Assembly: GCA_022842465.1 (NCBI GenBank)
Contig: JALHPN010000023.1
Span: 1 to 62,068, forward strand
From: Polyangiaceae bacterium
Lineage (GTDB): Bacteria; Myxococcota_A; Polyangia; Polyangiales; Polyangiaceae
Length of the DNA: 62,068 bases
Reading direction: 5' to 3'
Of the stretch, positions 51,531 to 60,557 are shown one piece after another (the first letter of the stretch is position 1; the number at the start of each line of letters is the position of its first letter). The translations under genes were made by a program, and so were the position numbers. The notes under the pieces are model-generated. The model was not told where the DNA came from and did not search any database. It worked only from the letters and a program-made list of their open reading frames with translations.

Positions 51531-52271
51531 TCACGTGAGGCCGAGCGCCCGACGTCGGCGCGCCAGGAGCGCGCCCATCGCGCACGCCTGCGCGAGCCAG
51601 ACGAGGCCTTCGAGGGTGGTCCGCGCGAAGGCGGACGCGGCCGCTCCGAGCGCCGAGCCGGTGGGTAGATAGAGGTCGTTCGCCTGCGCCCCTGCGCGCG
51701 ACACGGCCCACACGGCGGCGGTCGACAGCGCGAACGTCAACGTCAGGCGCGCATGCACGGGCGGCCCCAGCGCGCCGATGACGCGCATCCACGCGAACGG
51801 CCAGAACGCGGTCGCAGCCCGTCCGGAGGCGACCACCGCGGTGATCGCGGCGGGCATGTAGAGCGACGTGACGAGCATCGCCCCGAGCACGTCGACGGGC
51901 GAGAGATCGAGGGGGCCACGCGCGGCCGCGACGACGCCGACGAAGGGGAGGACGGCGGCGAGGTAGAGGGCGAACGCGCGGCTCGCGGTCGCCCTGGCCT
52001 CTTCGCCTCGTCGAGGGCCGACGGCTGCGCCACGGCCCGCGCCGACGAAGCCGGGGCGCCCCGCCATCACGTGGGTGAGCGCGAGGAGGTAGAGGACCGA
52101 GAGCGCCGCCCCGGCGACGAGGGAGAGCGCACCCTCGCCCCCTATCGGCGCGAGGAGCATCGGCGCGGCGGAGACCGCCGAGAGCGTGAGGCCGCGGAGC
52201 GAGAACGGCCGCGCCGCCGCGCCGAGGAGGCTCTCCCCGGAGGTCTTGGACACGTCGGTCGAGGACTCCAT
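51531..52271 (-). CDS. Multi-spanning membrane protein, unknown
   Basis: A 246-residue protein with about five to six hydrophobic helices (e.g. LLAPIGGEGALSLVAGAALS, ALYLAAVLPFVGVVAAA, ARLTLTFALSTAAVWAV). The pattern resembles small Yip1-like or DUF-type membrane proteins; family not identified. The start is ATG 52271, directly after the 9-bp repeat array. Confidence 0.65.
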   Translation of the reverse strand: MESSTDVSKTSGESLLGAAARPFSLRGLTLSAVSAAPMLLAPIGGEGALSLVAGAALSVLYLLALTHVMAGRPGFVGAGRGAAVGPRRGEEARATASRAFALYLAAVLPFVGVVAAARGPLDLSPVDVLGAMLVTSLYMPAAITAVVASGRAATAFWPFAWMRVIGALGPPVHARLTLTFALSTAAVWAVSRAGAQANDLYLPTGSALGAAASAFARTTLEGLVWLAQACAMGALLARRRRALGLT

Positions 52272-52275
52272 CGGT

Positions 52276-52317
52276 GCTCGCGCGGCTCGCGCGGCTCGCG
52301 CGGCTCGCGCGGCTCGC
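52276..52317. repeat. 9-bp tandem repeat array, 4.7 copies
   Basis: The unit GCTCGCGCG is repeated four times plus a partial copy. It lies between the AceTr gene end and the following membrane protein start (minus strand), in the position of the latter's 5' untranslated region, and could alter translation if copy number changes. Confidence 0.88.
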
Positions 52318-52325
52318 CGTTCGGA

Positions 52326-53066
52326 TCAGTTCATCGCGACGACGGGCTGCGTGCTGTCGGCGGAGGTGGAAGCGGAGGCGGCCTTCGGCTCGCCGGCCTT
52401 CCCCGGTCCGGAGGTCGACGCAGCGTCGCTCGCCTGCCCCGCCAGCGACGGCGGCGCCGCCGGCGCCCACATCGGGCCGCCGATGGGGAGGAGGACCTTG
52501 CCGGATGCCGTCGCCAGCACGAGCGAGAACGCGATGTAGAGCGCGATGACCATGAGGAGGACGGTCGAGAGCGCGATCGGCAGCGCGAACGCGGTCGAGT
52601 GCGTGAGCTCCTTCAGGATCCGCAGCCCGTAGAGCACGTCGATGTCGAGGAGGAAGAGGAAGAGGAGACGCGAGAAGTATCCGAACGCCACGGTCATCAC
52701 GAGGAAGATGACGAGGAACGTGCAGTCGACGGCGAACACGATCGACGCGTTCACGGGCTTGCCCTCGGCGAGACCGGAGAGGGCCCACCAGTTCATGACC
52801 CAGTTGAACGAGAACGTCGTCAGGAGCGTTCCGCCGATGCCGTTCTTGTTCGCGAAGCTCATCATGCCGGCCAAGAACTGGCACCCGGCTCCGAAGAGGA
52901 GGCAGAACCACGAGCACGTCCGGAGCGCGTCGACCGTCATCGCCTCCTTCACGCCGAAGGCGATGGGGAGGAGCGACGCGCAGCCGATCGCGAGACCGAA
53001 GAGCCCGAGCGCGGTGGCGTCCGCGAACGGCATCGGGGCAGAAGGAGCCTGGGAGCTTGCTTGCAT
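52326..53066 (-). CDS. Acetate uptake transporter family membrane protein (GPR1/FUN34/YaaH-like)
   Basis: A 246-residue protein with six predicted TM helices. The N-terminal ATALGLFGLAIGCASLLP and the following FGAGCQFLAGMMSFANKNGI match the AceTr family (SatP/YaaH), which imports acetate or succinate with protons. The C-terminal 50 residues are a low-complexity tail. The next gene on the same strand is another membrane protein, 54 nt downstream. Confidence 0.82.
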   Translation of the reverse strand: MQASSQAPSAPMPFADATALGLFGLAIGCASLLPIAFGVKEAMTVDALRTCSWFCLLFGAGCQFLAGMMSFANKNGIGGTLLTTFSFNWVMNWWALSGLAEGKPVNASIVFAVDCTFLVIFLVMTVAFGYFSRLLFLFLLDIDVLYGLRILKELTHSTAFALPIALSTVLLMVIALYIAFSLVLATASGKVLLPIGGPMWAPAAPPSLAGQASDAASTSGPGKAGEPKAASASTSADSTQPVVAMN

Positions 53067-53160
53067 GCGAATACCTCGGACCTCGTGAGAGAGACGGCGG
53101 GGATCGGCCGGGCGGGCGGTCCTATAGCGCGTGGCCGCGAAAGTGCACCTCGTTCTTCGC

Positions 53161-53850
53161 TCACCGCCGCTTCGGACGCTTTCCGTCGCGTGCGGCCGCC
53201 GAGATCGCGCGATCGCGCGCCCGTCGGTAGCTCTCCTCGTCGAGATCCTCGCTGCGCGCCCACGTATGGAGGGCGGGCACCACGGTCTCCTCCCACGCCG
53301 GCCCGAGTCGGAGCGCGAGGAAGTCCGCGTAGAGCGCCTCGAGGATGCCCTCGATCTCGCGCGTGAGCTGCATGCGCTCGTAGAACGTCTCGTGCTCCTC
53401 GTCCGCCGCCTCGAGCGCTTCGTCCTCGACGCTGCGCCTCCTGCGCTTCGGCGGCGGACGCCTCGGCGCCTCGGCGATGCTGGGCGCCGGCGCCGCGTCG
53501 GCCTTGTCGAGCATGGTCGGCAGCGCGAGCGACCCGACGGCGAACGTCTCCGCCTTCAGGACGAGCGTGGCGTCCTGACCGGCCCACGACAGATGGAGCC
53601 CGGCGAGCTCCGGGAGCTTGCCACGGAGGAGGCTCTCCTTCGCCTCGCGGTGGTTGCCGGGCAGGGTGCCTCGGATGGTCGTGACCTCGCGTCCCTCCGA
53701 GAGGACGAGGCGGCCTTCCACCCAGAGCCCGAAGCTCCCGTGGGCCGCCGTCGCCAGCGTGGCGTCGAACACCTCGCTCTCGAACCAGAGCCAGAGGAGG
53801 TGCTCGCGCCCGACGAACCGCCTCAGCTCGACGCGATCGGCGAGATCCAT
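53161..53850 (-). CDS. RdgC-like protein, C-terminal part
   Basis: A 229-residue protein beginning at ATG 53850. FVGREHLLWLWFESEVFD and RGKLPELAGLHLSWAG resemble the C-terminal half of RdgC-type recombination proteins of related bacteria. A coiled-coil-like region and a basic end (KRRRRS, KRPKRR) follow. Its ATG overlaps the stop of the upstream RdgC-like gene by 1 nt (TGATG), so the pair may represent one protein encoded as two. Confidence 0.65.
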   Translation of the reverse strand: MDLADRVELRRFVGREHLLWLWFESEVFDATLATAAHGSFGLWVEGRLVLSEGREVTTIRGTLPGNHREAKESLLRGKLPELAGLHLSWAGQDATLVLKAETFAVGSLALPTMLDKADAAPAPSIAEAPRRPPPKRRRRSVEDEALEAADEEHETFYERMQLTREIEGILEALYADFLALRLGPAWEETVVPALHTWARSEDLDEESYRRARDRAISAAARDGKRPKRR

Positions 53851-54512
53851 CACGCCACCTCGTCGCGGGGCGCAGCCCGGAGCCCGCTGCCGTCGGCGAG
53901 CGAGGTCTGCTCGAGCGTCTCCCACACCCCCTCGCTCGCGCGCGTCATCCCGAGCCTCGCCGCGAGCGTGTACGGGGCCTCGGGCACGAGCTTCACGCCG
54001 AAGGCGTTGAACGTCTTCGCGAAGAGCTCCATGAGGCGTCCGGCGGGCTTCGGTCCGTGCGAGAAGAAGCGCGCGACCCCCTCGTTCGTCGACCAGGAGA
54101 AGTCGACCGCACGGACGGCGGGCGACATCTCGCGCCTCATCTTCCGCGAGACGAGCTCCTTCAGCTCCGCCTTCTCCTTGCGCGTGAGGCGCTCGCGACC
54201 CTTCTTCGTCAGGTAGGCGCGTTCGGCCTCCCGCAGGCGCGCGCGGAGCGCGGGCCCCGGAAGGACCCAGCGGTCGGTTCGGAGCCCGAGGTTGACGTAC
54301 TCGTTCGCGAAGACCGCGTCGTACGTGAGGTCGAGCCCGTAGGCATCGCCCATCAGACACCAGCCCGATCGTTCGAGATCCTCGTCGTCCGGCTCGAGGG
54401 GCTTCATCGTGCGGAGCCGGATCGCTTTCACGAGCCGGTCTCGGAAGTCGTCGGGGAGGTCCCCTTCGACGAAGAAGCGCGCGTAGGTCAGAGACCCTCG
54501 GAGGGCGGACAC
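53850..54512 (-). CDS. rdgC: RdgC-like recombination-associated protein, N-terminal part
   Basis: A 220-residue protein from GTG 54512 (AGAGG upstream). FVEGDLPDDFRDRLVKAIRL, YLTKKGRERLTRKEKAEL and VRAVDFSWSTNEGVARFFSH match the RdgC N-terminal half. RdgC is a DNA-binding ring protein that limits RecA filament formation. E. coli RdgC is one chain of 303 residues; here the homology is spread over two adjoining genes. Whether this is a true split or a frameshift needs confirmation. Confidence 0.75.
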   Translation of the reverse strand: MSALRGSLTYARFFVEGDLPDDFRDRLVKAIRLRTMKPLEPDDEDLERSGWCLMGDAYGLDLTYDAVFANEYVNLGLRTDRWVLPGPALRARLREAERAYLTKKGRERLTRKEKAELKELVSRKMRREMSPAVRAVDFSWSTNEGVARFFSHGPKPAGRLMELFAKTFNAFGVKLVPEAPYTLAARLGMTRASEGVWETLEQTSLADGSGLRAAPRDEVA

Positions 54513-54711
54513 GCGGAGGCCTCTAACAGAGCGCGATCCGGACCGCGACCCCCGACCGCCATGCGGTCGGGATACGCCGTGTTCTCTCGCGCGCTTCCGC
54601 GCCGTTCTTCACGCAGCGCCTCGACGATTCGGATCTCGAACGATCCATGCGGATTTTCCCTACACCGGAGCAGCACGCCAAAAATCACGTGCTACCGTAC
54701 GGGACCCCGCG

Positions 54712-56349
54712 ATGTCGGACTCCGGTCGTCACCGATCGCCCGTGTCCCCCGGCGATGTCGTCGGGGGAAAGTACCGCGTCGAGCGCGTGCTCGGCGCCGG
54801 GGGCATGGGCGTGGTCGTCGAGGCCACGCACCTCGATCTCGCGCAGCCCGTCGCCCTGAAGTTCATCCAGGCGACGGCCCTCGCCAGCAGCGCCTCCCTC
54901 GAACGCTTCATGCGTGAGGCGCGTGCGGCGGTCCGTCTTCGCAGCGAGCACGTGTGCCGCGTCCTCGACGTCGGTCGCGATGGCGACCGGCCGTACATGG
55001 TCCTCGAGCTCCTCGAGGGCATGGACCTCGCGAAGGTCGCGAAACATCACGGCCCGCTGCCGGTCGCCGACGCCGTCGAGTACGTCCTCCAGGCGTGTGA
55101 TGCCCTCGTGGAGGCGCACGCGCTCGGGATCGTGCATCGCGACCTCAAGCCCCAGAACGTCTTCGTCACGAAGCGCGTCAACGGGACGCCGCTCGTGAAG
55201 GTCCTCGACTTCGGCATCGCGAAGACGGTGGGCGCGGCCGCGGCGGGGCAGATGGCGCTGACCGACTCGTCGGCCATCATCGGCTCGCCCCTCTACATGG
55301 CGCCCGAGCAGATGCGGGCGCCCAAGACCGTCGACGTCCGGATCGACATCTGGGCCCTGGGCGTGATCCTCTACGAGCTGCTCGGCGGGCAGCTGCCGTT
55401 CGACGGAGAGACCGTGACCGAGGTCTGCATCAAGGTCGTCAACGAGGAGCCGACCCGTCTCCTCGACCTTCGCCCCGGGCTCGACAGGAAGCTCGTCGAC
55501 GTCGTGATGCGTTGTCTCGAGAAGGATCCCGAGGACCGCTGGCAGAACGTGGCGCAGCTCGCGGTCGAGCTCGAGCCGTTCTCGCGCAGCGGCAAGCAGG
55601 GCGCCTTTTCGCGCCCGTGGCGGTCCTTCAGCGAAACGCAAGACTCCTCCGGCCATCCGCGCGTCGTCGTCGCGTCGTCCCATCCCGACGACACGGGGCC
55701 GTCGACCGCGATCACGATGCCGTCCGTGCCCGGGGCCGCGATCCATGCCGCCCTCCTGCCCAACGCGGCGACGACGCCGATGCCCGGCGGGCTCGGCGTG
55801 GTCTCCTCGGTACGGGCAGGACCCGCGCCGGTCGTCATCGCCGACGATCCGCGTCCCCTCGTGTCGACGGACACGGCATGGGGGGAGGGGACGGCGCGGC
55901 AGCCCGCCCAGTCCGTGTCCCCCGCCCGCGCGAGGGTGCTCGTGCCGATCGCGATCGCGGCCTTCCTGACGGCCGCCGCGGCCGGGTTCGTCTTCCGCCC
56001 GACGCCTCGCGCGCCCGCGAACGTCCAGGCCTCGGCGCCCCCGACGGCCCTCTCGACGCTCCCGACGCCGGAGCCGTCGCCCGTCACGCTCGTGAAGGAT
56101 CCGACGCCGCGCGATCCGATGGTCGCGCCGACGGAGAAGCGCATCGCCCCGCCCGCCGTCGCCCCCGCCGCCGTGCGTGGGGGGCCTCTGGTCCGCCCGG
56201 GCGTGCGCCCGCCGGAGCCGGTCGCCCCCAGGTCGGACGTGCCCCCTCCGGCGACGAAGCCTGCAGAGCCTCCGGCCGAGACGCCGCGTGCGGCCGATCC
56301 GAAGCCGGCCGAGACGACGGTCCGGAACGGCGCTCCGATCATCCGCTGA
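54712..56349 (+). CDS. Membrane-linked Ser/Thr protein kinase (Hanks type)
   Basis: A 545-residue eukaryotic-like kinase. The Gly loop is VLGAGGMGVVVEAT, the ATP lysine is in VALKF, the catalytic loop is HRDLKPQNV, the Mg loop DFGIAKT and the P+1 segment GSPLYMAPEQ. The kinase domain covers about 20-290, followed by a low-complexity Pro/Ala linker with a TM helix (about 405-425, VLVPIAIAAFLTAAAAGFVF). The C-terminus is Pro/Ala-rich and may be extracytoplasmic. The gene is followed by a PEGA protein gene and a kinase-like fragment gene. Confidence 0.93.
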   Translation: MSDSGRHRSPVSPGDVVGGKYRVERVLGAGGMGVVVEATHLDLAQPVALKFIQATALASSASLERFMREARAAVRLRSEHVCRVLDVGRDGDRPYMVLELLEGMDLAKVAKHHGPLPVADAVEYVLQACDALVEAHALGIVHRDLKPQNVFVTKRVNGTPLVKVLDFGIAKTVGAAAAGQMALTDSSAIIGSPLYMAPEQMRAPKTVDVRIDIWALGVILYELLGGQLPFDGETVTEVCIKVVNEEPTRLLDLRPGLDRKLVDVVMRCLEKDPEDRWQNVAQLAVELEPFSRSGKQGAFSRPWRSFSETQDSSGHPRVVVASSHPDDTGPSTAITMPSVPGAAIHAALLPNAATTPMPGGLGVVSSVRAGPAPVVIADDPRPLVSTDTAWGEGTARQPAQSVSPARARVLVPIAIAAFLTAAAAGFVFRPTPRAPANVQASAPPTALSTLPTPEPSPVTLVKDPTPRDPMVAPTEKRIAPPAVAPAAVRGGPLVRPGVRPPEPVAPRSDVPPPATKPAEPPAETPRAADPKPAETTVRNGAPIIR

Positions 56350-56369
56350 TCGAGGTAGCATCGCAGGCC

Positions 56370-57353
56370 GTGCCTGCTCGCCACGTCCGGTCGATCTCGG
56401 TCGCCCTCGCGATCCTCGTCGCGCTCGTGCTGACGGGGCCGGGCGCTCGTGCCGACGACGCCGCGGCGGACGTCCTCATCACGCGAGGCATCGAGCTTCG
56501 CGAGACGGGCAAGGACGACGAGGCGCTCGTCCTCTTCCGCCAGGCGTACGCCAAGTCACCGACACCGCGCGCGCGGGCCCAGGTCGCTCTCGCGGAGCAG
56601 GCGCTCGGCCTCTGGGTGAACGCCGAGGCCGACCTCATGGGCGCGCTCGCCGAGGCCGAAGACCCCTGGATCGCGAAGCATCGCGGCGCGCTCGAGGGCG
56701 CCCTCGCGATCGTGCGTCGCCGTCTCGGCTCTCTCGAGGTGCGCGGGAACGAGGGCGCGGAGGTCTTCCTCGATGGCGTCCGCCTCGGCGCGCTCCCCGC
56801 GAGCGGCTTCCGGGTGGAGGCGGGGACCCGCCGCCTCGACGTGCGCCTCGCGGGGTACCACGCCTCGACCCGGCTCGTGGAGGTCCCCGCCTCCGGCGTC
56901 GCGCGCGAGACGGTGACGCTCGTCCCGTCGTTCGAGAAGACCCCTGGCGATGCGGTCGGTCCCGTCGTCGAGCCCGGCCACGCCCAGCGCGTCTTCGGCT
57001 ACGTCCTCGGTGGGATCGGCATCGGCATGCTCGGGGTCGGCACCGTCGGGCTGCTCGTCCGCGAGGGCGAGAAGGCCGACTACAACGCGGACCGGACCTG
57101 TCCGGGCACCGACAAGCCGCAGCCGAAGGCGTGCGGCGAGCGGCTCGAGCGCATCCGGACGCTCCTCACCGTCAGCGTCACCTCCTACGTCGCCGGCGGC
57201 GTCTTCATCGTCGGCGGCCTCGCGCTCGCGCTGACGGCGCCGTCCGCCTCGCGAGGGAAGGGCGCGGCTTCGGCGAAGCGACGCCTCCCGTTCGGCTGTG
57301 CGCCAGGCGTGTCGCCCAGCGAGGCGGGCGTCATGTGCGTCGGCACGTTCTGA
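56370..57353 (+). CDS. PEGA-domain exported protein with TPR-like repeats
   Basis: A 327-residue protein with a signal peptide (ISVALAILVALVLTGPGARAD). TPR-like helices (about 32-115, LRETGKDDEALVLFRQAYA) precede a PEGA domain (about 130-195, LEVRGNEGAEVFLDGVRLG). Two TM helices (about 215-235 and 270-292) follow. GTG 56370 is the start. In myxobacteria such proteins often accompany Ser/Thr kinases at the envelope; the gap to the kinase gene is 20 nt. Confidence 0.82.
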   Translation: MPARHVRSISVALAILVALVLTGPGARADDAAADVLITRGIELRETGKDDEALVLFRQAYAKSPTPRARAQVALAEQALGLWVNAEADLMGALAEAEDPWIAKHRGALEGALAIVRRRLGSLEVRGNEGAEVFLDGVRLGALPASGFRVEAGTRRLDVRLAGYHASTRLVEVPASGVARETVTLVPSFEKTPGDAVGPVVEPGHAQRVFGYVLGGIGIGMLGVGTVGLLVREGEKADYNADRTCPGTDKPQPKACGERLERIRTLLTVSVTSYVAGGVFIVGGLALALTAPSASRGKGAASAKRRLPFGCAPGVSPSEAGVMCVGTF

Positions 57354-57397
57354 GACGGAGCGCGCAACCGCCGAGCGGCCGCGGCCGAACGCCCCGC

Positions 57398-58015
57398 ATG
57401 ACCGAGACGTTGCAGGAGCGGATCCGCGCGCGCGGGCCGCGGCCGTGGGGAGAGGCACTTCGTGTGATGCGCGGCGTGAGCCTCGCGATCGGGCAGGCGC
57501 ACCTCCGGAAGCGAGGCCACGGCGGCATCTCGGCCGCGACGGTGTCGCTCCTGCCGGGGGAGGGCGCCCGCACGCTCCGCGTGATCATGCCGCCGGCGTC
57601 GGCGAGCAACGTCGCGGACCTTCCCTGGGAGGCGATCGAGAACGTGACCGGATGGCGCCGCCCGACGCCCGCCTCCGACGTCTGGGCGCTCGGGCTCGTC
57701 GCGTACGTGCTCCTGGCGGGCCGCATGCTCTGGCGCTCGGTGGAGCCTTCGAGCGGCCGAGTGCTCGACCCGGTCGCGCTCGTCGCGGAGATGCGTTCGC
57801 CGCCGCGTGCGTGCGAGCGGGCGCGAGAGCAGCGTACGGGCATCGCTCTGCCGGCCTCGTTCGACGGATGGCTCGCTCGGTGCCTCGCCACGGACCCGAG
57901 CGAGCGCTTCCCGTCCGGGCCGAAGGCGGTCGCCGCGCTCGAGACGGTGCGACCGCGCGGGCTCGGCCTCGTCGCTCCGGTCGCTGTCGTCACGGCGCGT
58001 CCGCGTCACGTCTAG
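57398..58015 (+). CDS. Kinase C-lobe-like pseudokinase fragment
   Basis: A 205-residue protein resembling the C-terminal lobe of a Ser/Thr kinase: EALRVMRGVSLAIGQAH, then ASDVWALGLVAYVLLAGRML and LARCLATDPSERFPSGPKAV. The glycine loop, ATP lysine, HRD Asp and DFG motifs are missing, so catalysis is excluded. Presumably a decayed or repurposed kinase in the same unit; ATG 57398. Confidence 0.7.
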   Translation: MTETLQERIRARGPRPWGEALRVMRGVSLAIGQAHLRKRGHGGISAATVSLLPGEGARTLRVIMPPASASNVADLPWEAIENVTGWRRPTPASDVWALGLVAYVLLAGRMLWRSVEPSSGRVLDPVALVAEMRSPPRACERAREQRTGIALPASFDGWLARCLATDPSERFPSGPKAVAALETVRPRGLGLVAPVAVVTARPRHV

Positions 58016-58042
58016 CGCGACCTCGGCGTATGCTGGCGCCCG

Positions 58043-58975
58043 ATGGCCACGGTGCGACCCGACGCGGACGCGGCGAAGGCACGCCGTGCCGGCGCGGCCC
58101 TCGTCCTCGCCGCGGCGGCCTTGTGGAGCACGGGCGGAGTCGGGGTGAAGGTCGCCGTCGCGGAGCCGCTCGTGGTCGCGGGGCTCCGTAGCGCGTTCGC
58201 GCTCGCGTTCATGGCCGTCGTCCTCGCCGTGAACGCGCGTCGAGCAGGGGTGAGCGGCGGCGACCTCTCCGTCCTCGTGCGGCGCCCGCTCGTGTGGAGC
58301 GCTGCGGCGAGCTACGCGCTGATGGTGGTGCTCTTCGTCCTCGCCGCGCGGCGGACGACGGCGGCGAACGCCATCCTCCTCCAGTATGCGGGTCCGATCT
58401 ACGTCGCGCTCCTCAGCGGGCCACTCCTCGGGGAGCGGGTCGGCCGTCGCGACATGATGCTCGTCGTCGCGTGCGCATTCGGCATGGTCCTCACGTTCGG
58501 CGGCGAGCTCGGGGCGGGGAGGACGGCCGGCAACGTGCTCGCCGTGGTCTCCGGGTTCGGCTTCGCCGGCCTTCCGCTCCTCCTCCGGATGGACCAGCGG
58601 CGCCTTCCGCCGGAGATCGCGTCGTTCGCGCCGCTCCTCGCGATGGGCCTCGGGAACGCGATCGCGGCGCTGGTCGCGCTTCCCGCCGTCCTCGCGCATC
58701 CGCCGGCGGGAGAGACGGCCGCGCGGACGTGGCTCGTCATCGCGGCGCTCGGCACGCTCCAGATCGGTCTTCCGTACGTCTTCTACGGGCTGGCCGTCCA
58801 GCGACTCCGCGCGCTCGAGAGCTCGCTCCTCGCGACGATCGAGCCCGTCCTCGCCCCCATCTGGGTCGTGCTCGCGACGGGGGAGCGGCCGAGCCCGCTG
58901 GCGTTGCTCGGCGGGGCCGTGATCGTCCTCTCCGTCGCAGCCCAGTCGCTCGTGCGCGCCGACCCGACGCGCTAG
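58043..58975 (+). CDS. EamA/DMT superfamily transporter
   Basis: A 310-residue inner-membrane protein with ten predicted TM helices in two EamA repeats (residues about 15-145 and 160-300). The repeat signature appears as ARRTTAANAILLQYAGPIYV in the first half and LRALESSLLATIEPVLAPIW in the second. DMT transporters export amino acids or other metabolites; the substrate cannot be read from the sequence. Confidence 0.9.
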   Translation: MATVRPDADAAKARRAGAALVLAAAALWSTGGVGVKVAVAEPLVVAGLRSAFALAFMAVVLAVNARRAGVSGGDLSVLVRRPLVWSAAASYALMVVLFVLAARRTTAANAILLQYAGPIYVALLSGPLLGERVGRRDMMLVVACAFGMVLTFGGELGAGRTAGNVLAVVSGFGFAGLPLLLRMDQRRLPPEIASFAPLLAMGLGNAIAALVALPAVLAHPPAGETAARTWLVIAALGTLQIGLPYVFYGLAVQRLRALESSLLATIEPVLAPIWVVLATGERPSPLALLGGAVIVLSVAAQSLVRADPTR

Positions 58976-58988
58976 ACTGCCGACCGCC

Positions 58989-59945
58989 GTGCGACCCGCG
59001 CGATCGTCCATCTCTCGGCGAGGCGAGCTCCCCGCGGAGCTCGTGCCCGTCGGGCGCGACCTCGTCACGCCCCGAGGGGGGCCGTTCGATCCGAGCCCGG
59101 TCGAGCGCCGGCCGGTGCGCGTCCTCCGAGGCGGGCCGGCCGGAGTGGTCGTCGTCTACCGCGTACGTTCGCCGGCCGTGGAGGTCCGGCTCTTCGCGAG
59201 CGCCCCGCTCCCGGACGAGGACGTCGAGCGCGCGCTGCGGAGCGCGCGCGACCTCGTGGGGCTCGACGACGACGCGACCGACTTCCTCGCGTTGGCACGC
59301 GCCCACCCGCTCGTGCAAGAGCTCGCGCGCGGGCGCGACACGAGGCTGACCCGGACGCCGACGGTGTTCGAGGCGTTCGCGGTGGCGGTCATCGAGCAGC
59401 TCGTGACCGGTGTGGAGGCACGCGCCTCGATCCGAAGGCTCTGGGCGATCGCGGGCGAGCCCGTGAGCGGGACCACGTTGAAGGCGTCGCCGTCGCCGGA
59501 GGCCGTGCGACGCGTCCCGATGTGGAAGCTCCATGCCATCGGTGTCGGCTCTCGTCGCGCCGCGACGCTCCGCGTCGGCGCGATGCGCGGCGCGGCTCTC
59601 GAGCGCCTCCGCGACGTCGACCCAGAGGTCGCCCTCGAACGGCTCCAGAGCCTCCCCGGCGTCGGCCCGTGGACGGCGAACCACGTCGCCAAGAACGCGC
59701 TCGGCTGGGCGGACGCCGTCCCGTACGGAGACGTCCATGCACACTACCTCGTCACCCAGGCGCTCACGGGCGTCGAAGGGGACGATGACGCGATGGTCCG
59801 CGCGCTCGAGCCGTTCCGCCCGCATCGTGCGCGCGTCGTCTCGCTGATCGAGCGCGCGATCTTCCTCGGTCGCGGTCTGCCCGGGATCCCGAGACCGCGG
59901 CTGCCGCGCGTGGACCCGCACCGGCGCGAGCCATGGAAGTTCTAG
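58989..59945 (+). CDS. DNA-3-methyladenine glycosylase II-like (AlkA family)
   Basis: A 318-residue base-excision glycosylase of the HhH-GPD superfamily. The helix-hairpin-helix is LQSLPGVGPWTANHVAKNAL, with the catalytic aspartate in PYGDVHAHYLV. An AlkA-like N-terminal part precedes it. It removes alkylated purines from DNA. GTG 58989 is the start, 13 nt after the EamA gene, so they are cotranscribed. Confidence 0.88.
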   Translation: MRPARSSISRRGELPAELVPVGRDLVTPRGGPFDPSPVERRPVRVLRGGPAGVVVVYRVRSPAVEVRLFASAPLPDEDVERALRSARDLVGLDDDATDFLALARAHPLVQELARGRDTRLTRTPTVFEAFAVAVIEQLVTGVEARASIRRLWAIAGEPVSGTTLKASPSPEAVRRVPMWKLHAIGVGSRRAATLRVGAMRGAALERLRDVDPEVALERLQSLPGVGPWTANHVAKNALGWADAVPYGDVHAHYLVTQALTGVEGDDDAMVRALEPFRPHRARVVSLIERAIFLGRGLPGIPRPRLPRVDPHRREPWKF

Positions 59946-59952
59946 GCGAGGA

Positions 59953-60543
59953 TCAGAAGCACTCGACGCGGTAGATCTTCCGGCCGTCGTTCGTGAAGCG
60001 GTAGGGCGGGTCACACGGGGTCGTGGCCACCGTCTCGGCGATCGCCGGCGGCTCCTTCACGATCCGAACCGCGAGGAGGCGGAGCTCGCGGGCCGAGCGT
60101 CGGTTCTCGGCCGCGGCGTGGCGCTTCACGGCGACGTCCACCTCGTCGACGGCGACCTCGGCCTCGAGCTCCTCCGCACGGGCGACGATCGCGTCGTGGT
60201 CGGCTCGCGTCGCGTCGGACCTCGCGGCGCGGTCGCGGGCGGCTTTCGCGGCCAGGCGGAGCGCCGGGAGGGCTCTCGCGAGATCGCCGGCGAGCTTCTC
60301 GTCGCTCGCGGCCGCCTCGTCGAGGAGACGCGCGCGAGCCAAGAGCTCCCGCGCACGGCCGATGGGCGCGTCCGTCTCGGAAGCGCTCGGCGCGGGCGTC
60401 GCGGCGGCCGTCGTCATCGGAGGGCGCCGCGGCACGCTCGGGGCCGGCGCCTCCGCGTGCGCGCGGGGAGCGACGTGGAGGAGCACGACCGCGAGCGCGA
60501 GGAGCGACGGCGTCCGGATGCCCTCGAGCGTGCGCGATCGCAT
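59953..60543 (-). CDS. Exported helical protein, unknown
   Basis: A 196-residue protein with a signal peptide (LLALAVVLLHVAPRAHAEA). Residues about 65-165 are a long helical, charged region suited to a coiled coil (ARELLARARLLDEAAASDEK, DHDAIVARAEELEAEVAVDE). The end YRFTNDGRKIYRVECF contains one of two cysteines. A periplasmic structural role is possible; no family was recognised. The start is ATG 60543. Confidence 0.7.
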   Translation of the reverse strand: MRSRTLEGIRTPSLLALAVVLLHVAPRAHAEAPAPSVPRRPPMTTAAATPAPSASETDAPIGRARELLARARLLDEAAASDEKLAGDLARALPALRLAAKAARDRAARSDATRADHDAIVARAEELEAEVAVDEVDVAVKRHAAAENRRSARELRLLAVRIVKEPPAIAETVATTPCDPPYRFTNDGRKIYRVECF

Positions 60544-60557
60544 CGCCCCGGAGCGTA

